This document shows, piece by piece, positions 56,151 to 64,000 of a DNA stretch of 64,000 nt. The DNA comes from Pseudomonas sp. ML2-2023-3. Lineage in GTDB: Bacteria; Pseudomonadota; Gammaproteobacteria; Pseudomonadales; Pseudomonadaceae. The stretch lies in the NCBI RefSeq assembly GCF_037055275.1, contig NZ_CP146343.1, forward strand, positions 4,710,001 to 4,774,000. The letters run 5' to 3'. The notes under the pieces are model-generated. The model saw nothing but the letters and a program-made list of their open reading frames with translations. It was not told the DNA's origin and ran no database searches. The position numbers and the translations under genes were made by a program. How positions within the stretch are numbered: the stretch's first letter is position 1; every line of letters starts with the position of its first letter.

Positions 56151-56588
56151 TCAGTCGAGCACCGAAAAAGCACAGGCACCAGCGTTTGCGGCAGTGCACT
56201 CGTACACTATCAGCCCCACGCCGCTTTCAATCATTGTCCAGCTGTCAATATTGGCAAGACGCATTGAATGTTCATTCGCCGTACTTTGACGATACGACAA
56301 GTTGATCCGGGAGCGGTCCTGAGCTTTATATTCACAATATCCGATGCGACCGGCAGTGCCTTGCAGATTGTTCAACGGATAAAAAACAGCGCCCTCAAAT
56401 GACGTCAGCCGCGAAGGTGACAATGCACTGGAGACCGCGATCCATTCATCCCCGGCCCTGTGGCTCGGCGCCGTGTAGACGCCCTCCCTGAGGGTCACAT
56501 TATCAACACTCGGACAACTTTCGGCCGCACTTACCAGTGAACTTGCCGACAGAAACAGTGCGCACAAAAAAACATGAACTGACTTCAT
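56151..56588 (-). CDS. Small secreted protein, DUF3757-like
   Basis: The product has 145 residues. A signal peptide ends near residue 22 (LSASSLVSAAES). The mature protein starts CPSVDNVTLREGVYTAPSH and holds four Cys, likely two disulfides, with a W..V and GYCEYK pattern as in DUF3757 proteins. It is predicted to be periplasmic or exported; function unknown. The start at 56588 is chosen for its signal peptide. The upstream 270 bases are AT-rich. Confidence 0.65.
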   Translation of the reverse strand: MKSVHVFLCALFLSASSLVSAAESCPSVDNVTLREGVYTAPSHRAGDEWIAVSSALSPSRLTSFEGAVFYPLNNLQGTAGRIGYCEYKAQDRSRINLSYRQSTANEHSMRLANIDSWTMIESGVGLIVYECTAANAGACAFSVLD

Positions 56589-56861
56589 AAACAGACACTC
56601 CAGAAGATGAATTTTAATGTTGATATTTACGAACAGGCGTTGCCTGCCGATAACTTCAAGAGTAATCAACCAAGACTATTTAACAATGCCGTTATACGTA
56701 GCTACTTTCCGATAATGTTGCGTGAAGTTCTTTAACAACTAACTATTCGCCAATGAGCGGGTGTACACACCTGAACGACTCGAGCAACAGAACCCTGCGT
56801 ACACCTCCAACAGCGATTACCATAGCTCGAGTAAACGCCTGCCCCACAACGGACATCTGAA

Positions 56862-57071
56862 ATGACCACGCCCGACCTTTGCCCAGCCTGTGGCGCCCGT
56901 AACGACTGCACCCAGGCCAACCCTGACACCCTGGGCCAACCCTGCTGGTGCTACGGCGTGACTATCGACCCAGAAATCATCCGTGCCTTGCCAGTTGAAC
57001 AGCGCAATCTGACGTGTCTCTGTCCTCGCTGCGCGAAAGTTCTGAGCCAATTGCAGCCAGCGCAAACGTAA
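56862..57071 (+). CDS. Cysteine-rich CWC family protein
   Basis: The product has 69 residues with eight Cys in three groups (CPACGARNDC, PCWCYG, CLCPRC). This spacing suggests a zinc-binding knuckle. The family is widespread in proteobacteria and has no known function. It starts 46 bases before a pseudouridine synthase gene (spacing from its stop), and the two are often adjacent, so a link to RNA or zinc handling is possible. Confidence 0.8.
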   Translation: MTTPDLCPACGARNDCTQANPDTLGQPCWCYGVTIDPEIIRALPVEQRNLTCLCPRCAKVLSQLQPAQT

Positions 57072-57116
57072 CACCTCACGTAAGATGTTCGGCTGTATTC
57101 CTTGTGATTGATCGCT

Positions 57117-57827
57117 ATGCGTGTAGACCGTTTTCTGAGCAACCTGCCCCAGTTCAACCGCCAACAGGTTCGCTTGCTCATGATTGAGAAGCGCATCCAG
57201 GTCGATGGGCAGGTCATCAGCGATCCGCGCCACGAAATCAATGCATTCAGCCGTATCGAGCTGGATGAGAACATCCTGCAGGCCGGAAAACCTGCCCGGT
57301 ACTTCATGCTGCACAAGCCACAAGGTTGCGTAAGCGCCACCCGGGATGCGGAGCATCCCACTGTGCTCGACTTGCTGAATGAGCCGGACAAGCATGACCT
57401 GCATATCGCCGGTCGACTGGACTTCAATACCAGCGGGCTACTGCTGATCACCAATGACGGGCACTGGTCGCGCCATGTCACCCAGCCGCAGACCAAGATG
57501 CCCAAGGTGTATTACGTCGAGACCGAGCAGGAAATAACCGATGCCTACATCAGCAAATTTCGCGAGGGCGTCTATTTCGCTTTCGAAGACTTGACCACCC
57601 AGCCCGCCGGGCTGGAACTGCTGGGCCCATTCAGTGCGCGCCTGAGTATCGTTGAAGGTCGTTACCATCAAGTCAAACGCATGTTCGGCTTCTTCGACAA
57701 CAAGGTCATGCGCCTGCACCGTGAGAGCATCGGGCCACTGGTGCTCGACAGCCAACTGGCCCCCGGCGAGTACCGGGCGCTGAGCGAGCAGGAAGTGCTT
57801 CAATTCCAACCCGCACCTGCGAGTTAG
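57117..57827 (+). CDS. RsuA-family pseudouridine synthase
   Basis: The product has 236 residues. An S4 RNA-binding domain (about 1-45, MRVDRFLSNLPQFNRQQVRLL) precedes the catalytic domain with the Asp in GRLDFNTSGLLLITNDG and the later KVYYVETE and VEGRYHQVKRMF. Length and S4 domain fit RsuA, which modifies U516 of 16S rRNA, but RluE/RluF-type targets cannot be excluded. The start at 57117 is set by the S4 domain. Confidence 0.9.
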   Translation: MRVDRFLSNLPQFNRQQVRLLMIEKRIQVDGQVISDPRHEINAFSRIELDENILQAGKPARYFMLHKPQGCVSATRDAEHPTVLDLLNEPDKHDLHIAGRLDFNTSGLLLITNDGHWSRHVTQPQTKMPKVYYVETEQEITDAYISKFREGVYFAFEDLTTQPAGLELLGPFSARLSIVEGRYHQVKRMFGFFDNKVMRLHRESIGPLVLDSQLAPGEYRALSEQEVLQFQPAPAS

Positions 57828-57911
57828 CCAGCAACGGGTCCTACCCCTTTCTGTAACAATCACGGAGCACCATCAGTCAGACCGACGCTCGATTCACCGG
57901 AGTCTGACGCC

Positions 57912-58769
57912 ATGATAAAGCCCGAAATCGCTGTGCTCGATATTCAAGGCCACTATCGAATCCACACCGAGTTCTATCGCTGCGACACCGCAGAAAACAC
58001 CATTATTCTGGTCAATGGCTCGATGGCCACGACCGCCTCGTTTGGCCAGACCCTGAAAAACCTGCACCCCCATCTGAACGTCGTTCTGTATGACCAGCCG
58101 TACGCGGGCAAGTCAAAACCCCACAACCCTCATCAAAAGATGCTGACAAAAGAGCTGGAAGCCCAGGTGCTTCTTGAGCTGATAGAACACTTTGACGCGA
58201 ATTATCTGCTGTCATTCTCGTGGGGGGGGACTGCAGCACTCACAGCGTTGGCAAACACACCACGGCGTATCGAAAAAGCGGTGATCAGTTCCTTTTCACC
58301 GCTGATCAACGAAGCCATGCGCGATTACCTGGAACGTGGCCGCAATTGCCTGGCAGCCTGCAATCGCACTCAGGTCGGCAACCTGGTCAACGACACGCTG
58401 GGCAAACATTTGCCGCCCCTGTTCAAGCGCTTCAACTTCCGCCATGTCAGCACGCTGGCCGCCCATGAATACGCGCAGATGCATTTTCATATCAACCACG
58501 TCCTCAATAATGACCAACCATGCTTTCTCGATGCTGCCAGGGGCATTGATATTCCGGTGTTGTTTATCAACGGCGCATGGGACGAGTACACCGTGGCCAA
58601 CGATGCCAGGCGCTTTGCGCACCCCATCGCCAACAGCCAGTTCATCAGCCTGGAAAACACCGGGCACTTTCTGGACATGGAGCACAAATCTGCCAGCCAC
58701 ATCAGCAGAACCGCGCTGCTCAATTTTTTAGAACCTACACAAAGTGAACACCGGCAACAGTCCCTGTGA
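57912..58769 (+). CDS. phaG: 3-hydroxyacyl-ACP thioesterase/transacylase PhaG
   Basis: The product has 285 residues. Its start (KPEIAVLDIQG.YRI.TEFYR) and blocks ENTIILVNGSMATTASF, YDQPYAGKSKPHN, SFSWGG, HEYAQMHFHIN and GHFLDM match PhaG of P. putida closely, and RhlA more distantly. PhaG links fatty-acid synthesis to medium-chain polyhydroxyalkanoate precursors by releasing or transferring 3-hydroxyacyl groups. No rhlB lies beside it, which also favours PhaG over RhlA. CGGAG lies before the ATG. A single gene. Confidence 0.9.
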   Translation: MIKPEIAVLDIQGHYRIHTEFYRCDTAENTIILVNGSMATTASFGQTLKNLHPHLNVVLYDQPYAGKSKPHNPHQKMLTKELEAQVLLELIEHFDANYLLSFSWGGTAALTALANTPRRIEKAVISSFSPLINEAMRDYLERGRNCLAACNRTQVGNLVNDTLGKHLPPLFKRFNFRHVSTLAAHEYAQMHFHINHVLNNDQPCFLDAARGIDIPVLFINGAWDEYTVANDARRFAHPIANSQFISLENTGHFLDMEHKSASHISRTALLNFLEPTQSEHRQQSL

Positions 58770-58875
58770 AGCGTTCCAGGTAACCCGGAAATTGAAAAAA
58801 CACTGCAAAATTACGCATTTGAAGAATAAAACTTCTCATCAAGGCTGACATCTGGTACAAAGTCAGCCGCTCTGA

Positions 58876-58949
58876 GCGGGTGTCGTATAATGGTATTACT
58901 CCAGCTTCCCAAGCTGATCACGCGGGTTCGATTCCCGCCACCCGCTCCA
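58876..58949 (+). tRNA. tRNA-Gly, anticodon CCC
   Basis: Acceptor arms GCGGGTG and CACCCGC, D-loop with AATGGTAT, anticodon stem CCAGC/GCTGA-type with loop TTCCCAA, T-loop GGTTCGATTCCC and encoded CCA. The gene is 74 bases including CCA and reads glycine GGG codons. Confidence 0.95.
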
Positions 58950-59034
58950 CTTCTTCAAGGCTTTCACCCCTCTGAAAGCCTGGCCTGTACAGCAGCAAAC
59001 TCCCCCTTCGCGTTTTACAGCTTGCACACGATGT

Positions 59035-60312
59035 TCACCCGCGCCCCCTCTTTTTGACTCGATACATCGCCGTATCTGCATGGTGCAGCAATTGCTGGGC
59101 CTGCTCTCCGTGCTCGGGGTAAACCGCAATGCCAATGCTGGGAATGATGTTCAGCGTGTGATTGCCAATAAAGACAGGCTGGCTGAGGTTGAGGCGAATT
59201 TTTTCAGCCACGATCAGCGCATGCGATGGCAGTTTGAGCCTCTCCAGCACCAGCACAAATTCATCCCCGCTCATCCTGGAGACCGTATCGCTTTCGCGCA
59301 CGCACAGCGTCAGGCGCCGCGCCGTCTGCTGCAACAAGTCATCACCCACCGCATGCCCATAGTTGTCGTTGACGAGTTTGAAATGGTCCAGATCGACATA
59401 CAGCACGGCCAGGCATTCATTGTCCCGTTTGGCAGCGGCCAGCGCGCGGTGCAGGCGATCATAGAGAAGGTCGCGATTGGGCAAGTGAGTCAAGGCGTCG
59501 TACTGCGCCAGATACTGCAGGCGGGCATGCAATTGCTTGCGCTCAATGGCCGTTGCCACCTGGGTCGACACGTATTGCAGCAAGTCTTTGTGTTGCTCGG
59601 TGTAGCGCTCTTCACCCGGCAGGCTTTTGACCACCAACGCACCCATAGTGCCGTTCTGAGTGGCCAGCGGAACACCCAGCCATGACGGCCCATGGTCAGG
59701 CACACGCATGACGGGCTGGCCACTGAGCATGACCTCCTCACTCAGGTGGCGAACGGGCGAGTGCTGCTCAAGTGGATGATCGTCGACGTAATAGGGAAAC
59801 GTCAGCGAACCCTGCTCCCGAAGTGCGACCGAGAAACTCACCGCGGGCAACCACTGCCCGATGAGCTGGTGCACACATTTGAACAGCGCCAGCAAATCCT
59901 CGGCCCCATGGGCAGCCTCCGAAATCGCAAAAAGAGCCGCCTGGCGTGACTCCGCCAGTTTGCGCTCGGTGACATCGCGGGCCACGGCAATGCGCATTTC
60001 ATGGGTTTCAGACCAGCATGCAGACCATTGGATATGCACCACATGCCCGTCCTTGTGCACATAGCGGTTCTCGAAATTGAGCTTGGGCTCACCGGCCATG
60101 ATGTCGCTGGCCGCGAGCAGCGTTCGCTCACGGTCAGCGGGGAAGACCAGATCGATCATCGACTGGCCTTTAAGCTCGTGGGGCTCATAGCCCAGGATAC
60201 GTTTGCAGGCTGCACTGACATAAACGAAGCGACCATTGCGGTCCACCACACAGACAGCGTCAAGCAACAGGTCAATAAAACCTGCCTGGAGCAGGTAATT
60301 CTTGATGTCCAT
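59035..60312 (-). CDS. Diguanylate cyclase with PAS and GAF domains
   Basis: The product has 425 residues from the ATG at 60312; an ATG 12 codons earlier is possible. A PAS domain (about 10-125, GFIDLLLDAVCVVDRNGRFVYVSAACKRILGYEP) leads to a GAF domain (about 135-260), then a GGDEF domain (265-425). The active-site loop is SGDEF, a known working variant of GGDEF. The I-site residue pattern RxxD upstream (RESD) suggests product inhibition. It is soluble and predicted to make cyclic di-GMP in response to a small-molecule or redox signal. The C-terminal RGRG ends just past the domain. Confidence 0.88.
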   Translation of the reverse strand: MDIKNYLLQAGFIDLLLDAVCVVDRNGRFVYVSAACKRILGYEPHELKGQSMIDLVFPADRERTLLAASDIMAGEPKLNFENRYVHKDGHVVHIQWSACWSETHEMRIAVARDVTERKLAESRQAALFAISEAAHGAEDLLALFKCVHQLIGQWLPAVSFSVALREQGSLTFPYYVDDHPLEQHSPVRHLSEEVMLSGQPVMRVPDHGPSWLGVPLATQNGTMGALVVKSLPGEERYTEQHKDLLQYVSTQVATAIERKQLHARLQYLAQYDALTHLPNRDLLYDRLHRALAAAKRDNECLAVLYVDLDHFKLVNDNYGHAVGDDLLQQTARRLTLCVRESDTVSRMSGDEFVLVLERLKLPSHALIVAEKIRLNLSQPVFIGNHTLNIIPSIGIAVYPEHGEQAQQLLHHADTAMYRVKKRGRG

Positions 60313-60392
60313 AGGGCAACTCGATGCCTCAGGGTTAAATGGAAACATTCATCCCTGACTCACACACCGCACCGCATTCCCTGCCACCTACG

Positions 60393-61028
60393 TCAAACGA
60401 TAGTTCGTAACAACCCAGGCAGTGCATGCATCAACGCACTGATGGCAAAACCGATGAACATGACCCCGCACAGCCGGGTAATCAGTAGCTCATGACGCTG
60501 ATAGAGTGCCCTGACATGCCCCGCTCCTACAATACCAACCAAAATCGCGTAGGCCATCGCCCCACCGACAAAACTCAATGCGATCAACCAGGGCAGCATT
60601 TCCCAGGTCAGAAGCTCTGCCCGGCTGGACAGCAGCGCCGTAAACGTCGCCACCGCCACGGGATACGCCTTGGGATTGGTCAGGCCGAAGAAAATCCCGT
60701 GAGCAAACGGCTGTCGCGCCGGTCCTTGCCGGGCAACGCTGCTGCGCTGGGCGCGCACCGCGCGCAATCCCAGCCAGAACAGGTAGAGCCCGCTGATCAA
60801 GCCCAACACATTGAAGGCGGTGCTGCCAAATTCACGCGCGCCCACGATGGCGATCAGCGCCGTGCTGCACCAGATCACATCACCCAGCAAATGCCCGCAC
60901 AGAAATCCGGCTCCGGCACGTCGCCCACGGGCCGCACCAATGCCAAAAACAGCGAGCACGCCTGGCCCCGGGGTGATGCCATAGATAAAACCAGAAGCCA
61001 GAACGGCCAGTAACAACGAAGGTGTCAT
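60393..61028 (-). CDS. LysE-family amino acid exporter
   Basis: The product has 211 residues with six membrane helices. Signature GITPGPGVLAVFGIGAARGRRAG near the start and GIFFGLTNPKAYPV in the middle are typical of RhtB/LysE exporters. Substrate unknown, likely an amino acid. The start at 61028 is used because it gives the first helix directly. Confidence 0.88.
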   Translation of the reverse strand: MTPSLLLAVLASGFIYGITPGPGVLAVFGIGAARGRRAGAGFLCGHLLGDVIWCSTALIAIVGAREFGSTAFNVLGLISGLYLFWLGLRAVRAQRSSVARQGPARQPFAHGIFFGLTNPKAYPVAVATFTALLSSRAELLTWEMLPWLIALSFVGGAMAYAILVGIVGAGHVRALYQRHELLITRLCGVMFIGFAISALMHALPGLLRTIV

Positions 61029-61117
61029 GCACACAGCTCCAAAAATCATGCCTCACGCTTTGCGTGACCCGTGAGGTCGCCCGATTTTGCACGTTCTTGA
61101 AGCGTCTGTAACCGCGT

Positions 61118-62275
61118 CTAGTGTCGACGCCCCAAAACATTAACCACCAGCCGATCGACCCAGCCCCAGATACGCTGTTTTACCCGTCGCCAGAGTGGTC
61201 GTGACTGCCAGTCTTGCAAGCTGACAGGCAGGCTTTGGGCAAAGTCCGCGTTAAAACTGGCGACCACCGCCTGCGTCAGCGCCGGATCGAGCGCCTCGAG
61301 GTTGGCCTCAAGGTTGAAGCGCAGGTTCCAGTGGTCGAAATTGCACGAGCCAATGCTGACCCAATCGTCAGCCAGCACCATCTTCAGGTGCAAAAAACAG
61401 GGCTGGTATTCCAGTATCTGCACACCGGACTTCAGCAGGCGCGGGTAATAGCGATGACCGGCGTAACGCACGGAAGGATGGTCGGTGCGCGGCCCCGTGA
61501 GCAACAGCCGTACATCAACGCCCCTGGCCGCCGCGCGACGCAGAGAGCGGCGCACACTCCAGGTGGGCAAGAAATAAGGCGTGGCCAGCCAGATACGTTG
61601 GCTGGAACTGTTGATCACCCGCACCAGCGATTGCAGGATATCGCGATGTTGATGAGCATCCGCATAGGCGACACGGCCCATGCCTTTGGCCTCTTGGGGC
61701 AGGCCAGGCAAGCGTGCAAGCCCGAAGTGAGTGGCGGGCTTCCATGCCTTGCGACTGATATTGGCGCGCCATTGACGATCAAACAGCATCTGCCAGTCCA
61801 TGACCAGCGGGCCTTGAATGTTGACCATGACTTCATGCCATTCACAGGTGTCGTCACTGGGGCGCCAAAACTCATCCGTAACGCCAGTGCCCCCGACCAC
61901 GGCCAGTTGCTGATCCACCAACAACAGTTTGCGATGATCGCGATACAGGTTGTTCAGGCCACGGCGCCAGCTAAGCGGGTTGTAATGCCTGAGTTCAACT
62001 CCGGCATCGGTGAGCCTTCGGCGCAAACTCAAACCCAGGCCCAGACTGCCATAGGCGTCAAACAGGCAGCGCACTCGCACCTCGCGCCAGGCGGCGTGTT
62101 CCAGCGCCTGCACGATGGCTTCGGCGCAGCCACCCGCCTCAACTAGATACAACTCCAGATCAATCTGCTCTTGTGCCTGCTCGATGGCTGCCAGTATCCG
62201 GGGGAAAAACCGGGAACCATCGATCAGCAACTCGAACTGGTTGTCGCTGCGCCAGCCAAACACCGCGCCGGCCAT
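61118..62275 (-). CDS. Cardiolipin synthase-like phospholipase D protein
   Basis: The product has 385 residues with two HKD motifs: HRKLLLVDQQLAVVGGTG and HLKMVLADDWVSIGSCN. It has no N-terminal membrane helices, which fits ClsB-type cardiolipin synthases rather than ClsA. It joins phosphatidylglycerol to another lipid at the inner membrane. One base separates it from yceI, so the two form an operon. Confidence 0.87.
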   Translation of the reverse strand: MAGAVFGWRSDNQFELLIDGSRFFPRILAAIEQAQEQIDLELYLVEAGGCAEAIVQALEHAAWREVRVRCLFDAYGSLGLGLSLRRRLTDAGVELRHYNPLSWRRGLNNLYRDHRKLLLVDQQLAVVGGTGVTDEFWRPSDDTCEWHEVMVNIQGPLVMDWQMLFDRQWRANISRKAWKPATHFGLARLPGLPQEAKGMGRVAYADAHQHRDILQSLVRVINSSSQRIWLATPYFLPTWSVRRSLRRAAARGVDVRLLLTGPRTDHPSVRYAGHRYYPRLLKSGVQILEYQPCFLHLKMVLADDWVSIGSCNFDHWNLRFNLEANLEALDPALTQAVVASFNADFAQSLPVSLQDWQSRPLWRRVKQRIWGWVDRLVVNVLGRRH

Positions 62276-62276
62276 C

Positions 62277-62867
62277 TTAGCGAGCCGTGAAAATCAGTAC
62301 CGCACCCACCGGCACTGAAAAACTGATGGCTGACAATCCAGCCAATTTGCGCAAGGTTTCGAGCTCCGGCTGCAGGCCAAAATCTTCGGCTTGCAGCATC
62401 AGCGGCTCCAGGGTTACGACCTGAAAGCGCCGTTCATCAAGGCGGGTGGCCAACAGTTCGGCCTCATAGGTGTGTTGTTTGCCGCGCAGGCTCACCGTGA
62501 CAGGCAAGTGCAGTTCCAGTTGCGCACCGGGGGCAAGATCATTGATCGGTTGCAAGTCAATCTGCGCCGTAATCTGTGCTTCCGGGAAATGCTTGAAATC
62601 GAACAGCACGTCGCGCATGCGCTCATCACGCAGCGGTACGGCACTGTTGACCGAATCCATTTCTATACGCAATTGCGCCAGGCCTTTACGGTCGACCTTG
62701 CCGTGCAGGACCAAAAAGCGATGCACGTTCGCGATATTGGCATTTTGCGTGGAGACAAACGAAAGCCGTGATGACTCACCGTCCAGATACCAGTTGGCCT
62801 GGGCAGAAAGGCTCACGCCAAGGGTCAACAACAAGGCGCAGGCAGAAGAAAACAACACTTTAAGCAT
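62277..62867 (-). CDS. YceI family periplasmic protein
   Basis: The product has 196 residues. A signal peptide ends QANW (residue about 25). The YceI lipocalin-like fold is shown by SRLSFVSTQNANIANVHRF, SAVPLRDERMRDVLFDFKHFPEAQITAQI and VTVSLRGKQHTYEAEL. Family members bind polyisoprenoid or amphiphilic lipids in the periplasm. It is co-transcribed with the cardiolipin synthase-like gene, so a role in lipid handling is plausible. Confidence 0.88.
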   Translation of the reverse strand: MLKVLFSSACALLLTLGVSLSAQANWYLDGESSRLSFVSTQNANIANVHRFLVLHGKVDRKGLAQLRIEMDSVNSAVPLRDERMRDVLFDFKHFPEAQITAQIDLQPINDLAPGAQLELHLPVTVSLRGKQHTYEAELLATRLDERRFQVVTLEPLMLQAEDFGLQPELETLRKLAGLSAISFSVPVGAVLIFTAR

Positions 62868-63105
62868 AAAAACTCATCGACAAATAAACGTGGGCGAACA
62901 TTAACCCTGGCGAGCGGTTTTGGCTGGACTTTTTAACACAGTGTTAGGACGCCGTCAGACACCGACAGTTCCTCCGGGGCTCCTGTCATACAAGCATCAT
63001 CCAAACGTCACAGGGGTGACATTGCACCTGCCTAGCCTGAAGTTGCACACCTCAGTCGATTGGCAGAAACCCAAGGCGGGCCCGGTGCCTGCACGGAGAT
63101 TCGCA

Positions 63106-63861
63106 ATGTCCCAGATCGTCCGTATCCGCGACACCGCTCCAGAACGCCGTCTGCAGGCAGAGCGCCTGATCGGGCCCGACGCTTTGCGCGAGGCCCAGAC
63201 CCTGCGTTTTCGTGTGTTCAGCGGCGAGTTGAAGGCCAGGCTCAAAGGCGCCGAACATGGACTGGACGAGGACGGTTACGACGCGCATTGCGAACATATC
63301 GGGGTCCGCGACCTCAATAGCGGCCAGTTGGTAGCCACCACTCGCCTGCTGGATCACAGTGCCGCCCGAAACATCGGCCACTTTTACAGCGAAGAAGAAT
63401 TCAACCTTCACGGCCTGGCCAATCTGCAAGGGCCCATACTTGAAATTGGAAGAACCTGTGTCGACCCTGCCTACCGCAACGGCGGCACCATCGCCGTACT
63501 CTGGGGCGAGCTGGCAGAAGTCCTCAACCACGGCAATTACCGATACCTGATGGGCTGCGCCAGCATCCCCATGCAGGACGGCGGCATCCAGGCTCAGGCA
63601 ATCATGCAGCGCCTGCGCGAACGCTACCTGTGCACGGAACATTTGCGCGCCGAACCGAAAAAGCCGTTACCGGCCCAGGAAATACCCGCCAACGTCATCG
63701 CCGAAATGCCGCCATTGCTCAAGGCCTACATGCGCCTGGGCGCCAAGATTTGCGGTGAACCTTGCTGGGATGAAGACTTCCAGGTGGCAGACGTGTTTAT
63801 TTTGCTCAAGCGCGATGAGCTATGCCCGCGTTATGCGCGACACTTCAAGGCGGCCATGTAA
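63106..63861 (+). CDS. olsB: L-ornithine N-alpha-acyltransferase
   Basis: The product has 251 residues of the hemolysin-like GNAT family. It adds a 3-hydroxyacyl chain to ornithine, giving lyso-ornithine lipid, a phosphorus-free membrane lipid. Signature [27 protein letters not shown] and [17 protein letters not shown] are conserved. ACGGAG lies before the ATG at 63106. The stop overlaps the next start (TAATG), the usual olsB-olsA pair. Ornithine lipid synthesis is often raised under phosphate limitation. Confidence 0.9.
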   Translation: MSQIVRIRDTAPERRLQAERLIGPDALREAQTLRFRVFSGELKARLKGAEHGLDEDGYDAHCEHIGVRDLNSGQLVATTRLLDHSAARNIGHFYSEEEFNLHGLANLQGPILEIGRTCVDPAYRNGGTIAVLWGELAEVLNHGNYRYLMGCASIPMQDGGIQAQAIMQRLRERYLCTEHLRAEPKKPLPAQEIPANVIAEMPPLLKAYMRLGAKICGEPCWDEDFQVADVFILLKRDELCPRYARHFKAAM

Positions 63862-64000
63862 TGAGCCGTTTGCGCCGATATGGCCGAGTGGCGCGTGTGC
63901 TGGCCGTTGTCAGCCTGGGGCTGGGCATGGCCAGTGCGTTCGCCGTGCTTGAGCGCTTGAATCTGAGCAGCACGATGGACCGTCGCCAGCGCTGGTCGCA
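63861..64000 (+). CDS. olsA: Lyso-ornithine lipid acyltransferase, 5' part only
   Basis: Only the first 46 codons are present before the window ends. They give a basic start ([14 protein letters not shown]) and a membrane anchor (AVVSLGLGMASAFAVLE). The overlap with olsB (TAATG) and the position identify it as OlsA, a PlsC-type enzyme that adds the second acyl chain; the acyltransferase motif itself lies outside the window. Confidence 0.75.
   Translation, partial: MSRLRRYGRVARVLAVVSLGLGMASAFAVLERLNLSSTMDRRQRWS

Overview
The window is chromosomal DNA of a Pseudomonas of the fluorescens/putida lineage. This rests on gene order (gts-gltRS-glk-edd // gap-mgsA; heme uptake; arcDABC; gcsR-gcvHP-sdaA-gcvT; algU-mucA-mucB-mucD-nadB; sdhE-ygfZ; tctDE-tctCBA-ung), on REP palindromes between genes, and on family-level recognition of almost every protein. 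The species is not determined.

Layout. 1-9.3 kb: Entner-Doudoroff glucose block on the minus strand (gtsB end, gtsA, gltS/gltR two-component system, glk, edd), facing gap and mgsA, with two HexR-type operators between edd and gap. 9.5-14.6 kb: Fur-boxed ECF sigma / FecR regulator / TonB-dependent heme receptor / heme oxygenase. 14.6-22.3 kb: two arginine-ornithine antiporters head to head, then arcA, arcB, arcC and a DUF5064 gene; an ANR-type box lies before arcD. 22.4-31.5 kb: gcsR, an IS110 element, then three GcsR-type boxes, a sigma-54 promoter and gcvH-gcvP-sdaA-gcvT. 31.5-38.7 kb: cold-shock protein, RDD protein, mucD-mucB-mucA-algU (no mucC; AlgU-type promoter before algU) and nadB. 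39-45.6 kb: an orphan type VI secretion effector island (vgrG remnant, DUF4123 adaptor, lipoprotein, class-3 lipase), broken by an IS66 element. 45.6-64 kb: ygfX-sdhE // ygfZ, HDOD protein, tctDE // tctCBA-abrB, ung, small secreted proteins, a pseudouridine synthase, phaG, tRNA-Gly(CCC), a GGDEF protein, a LysE exporter, yceI-cls, and olsB-olsA (cut by the window end).

The two mobile elements give the most informative reading. (1) The IS110 element (24016-25296) sits inside a REP palindrome. Its 5' non-coding region folds into two loops. The first carries two guides, AAGCCAGC and GTGGGAGC, which together spell the 14-bp target AAGCCAGCTCCCAC rebuilt from the two flanks. The second carries ACAGTTG and CACAAGC, which match the element's own joined ends. 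This is a complete bridge RNA with both target and donor guides readable by eye. (2) The IS66 element (40752-43239) has 8-bp target duplications (GAAACGCT). Removing it restores a longer Cys-rich lipoprotein of about 257 residues whose stop codon lies 12 bases before the lipase start, which implies an immunity-effector pair now separated by the insertion.

REP palindromes of at least two sequence classes separate most transcription units, and one of them served as the landing site for IS110.
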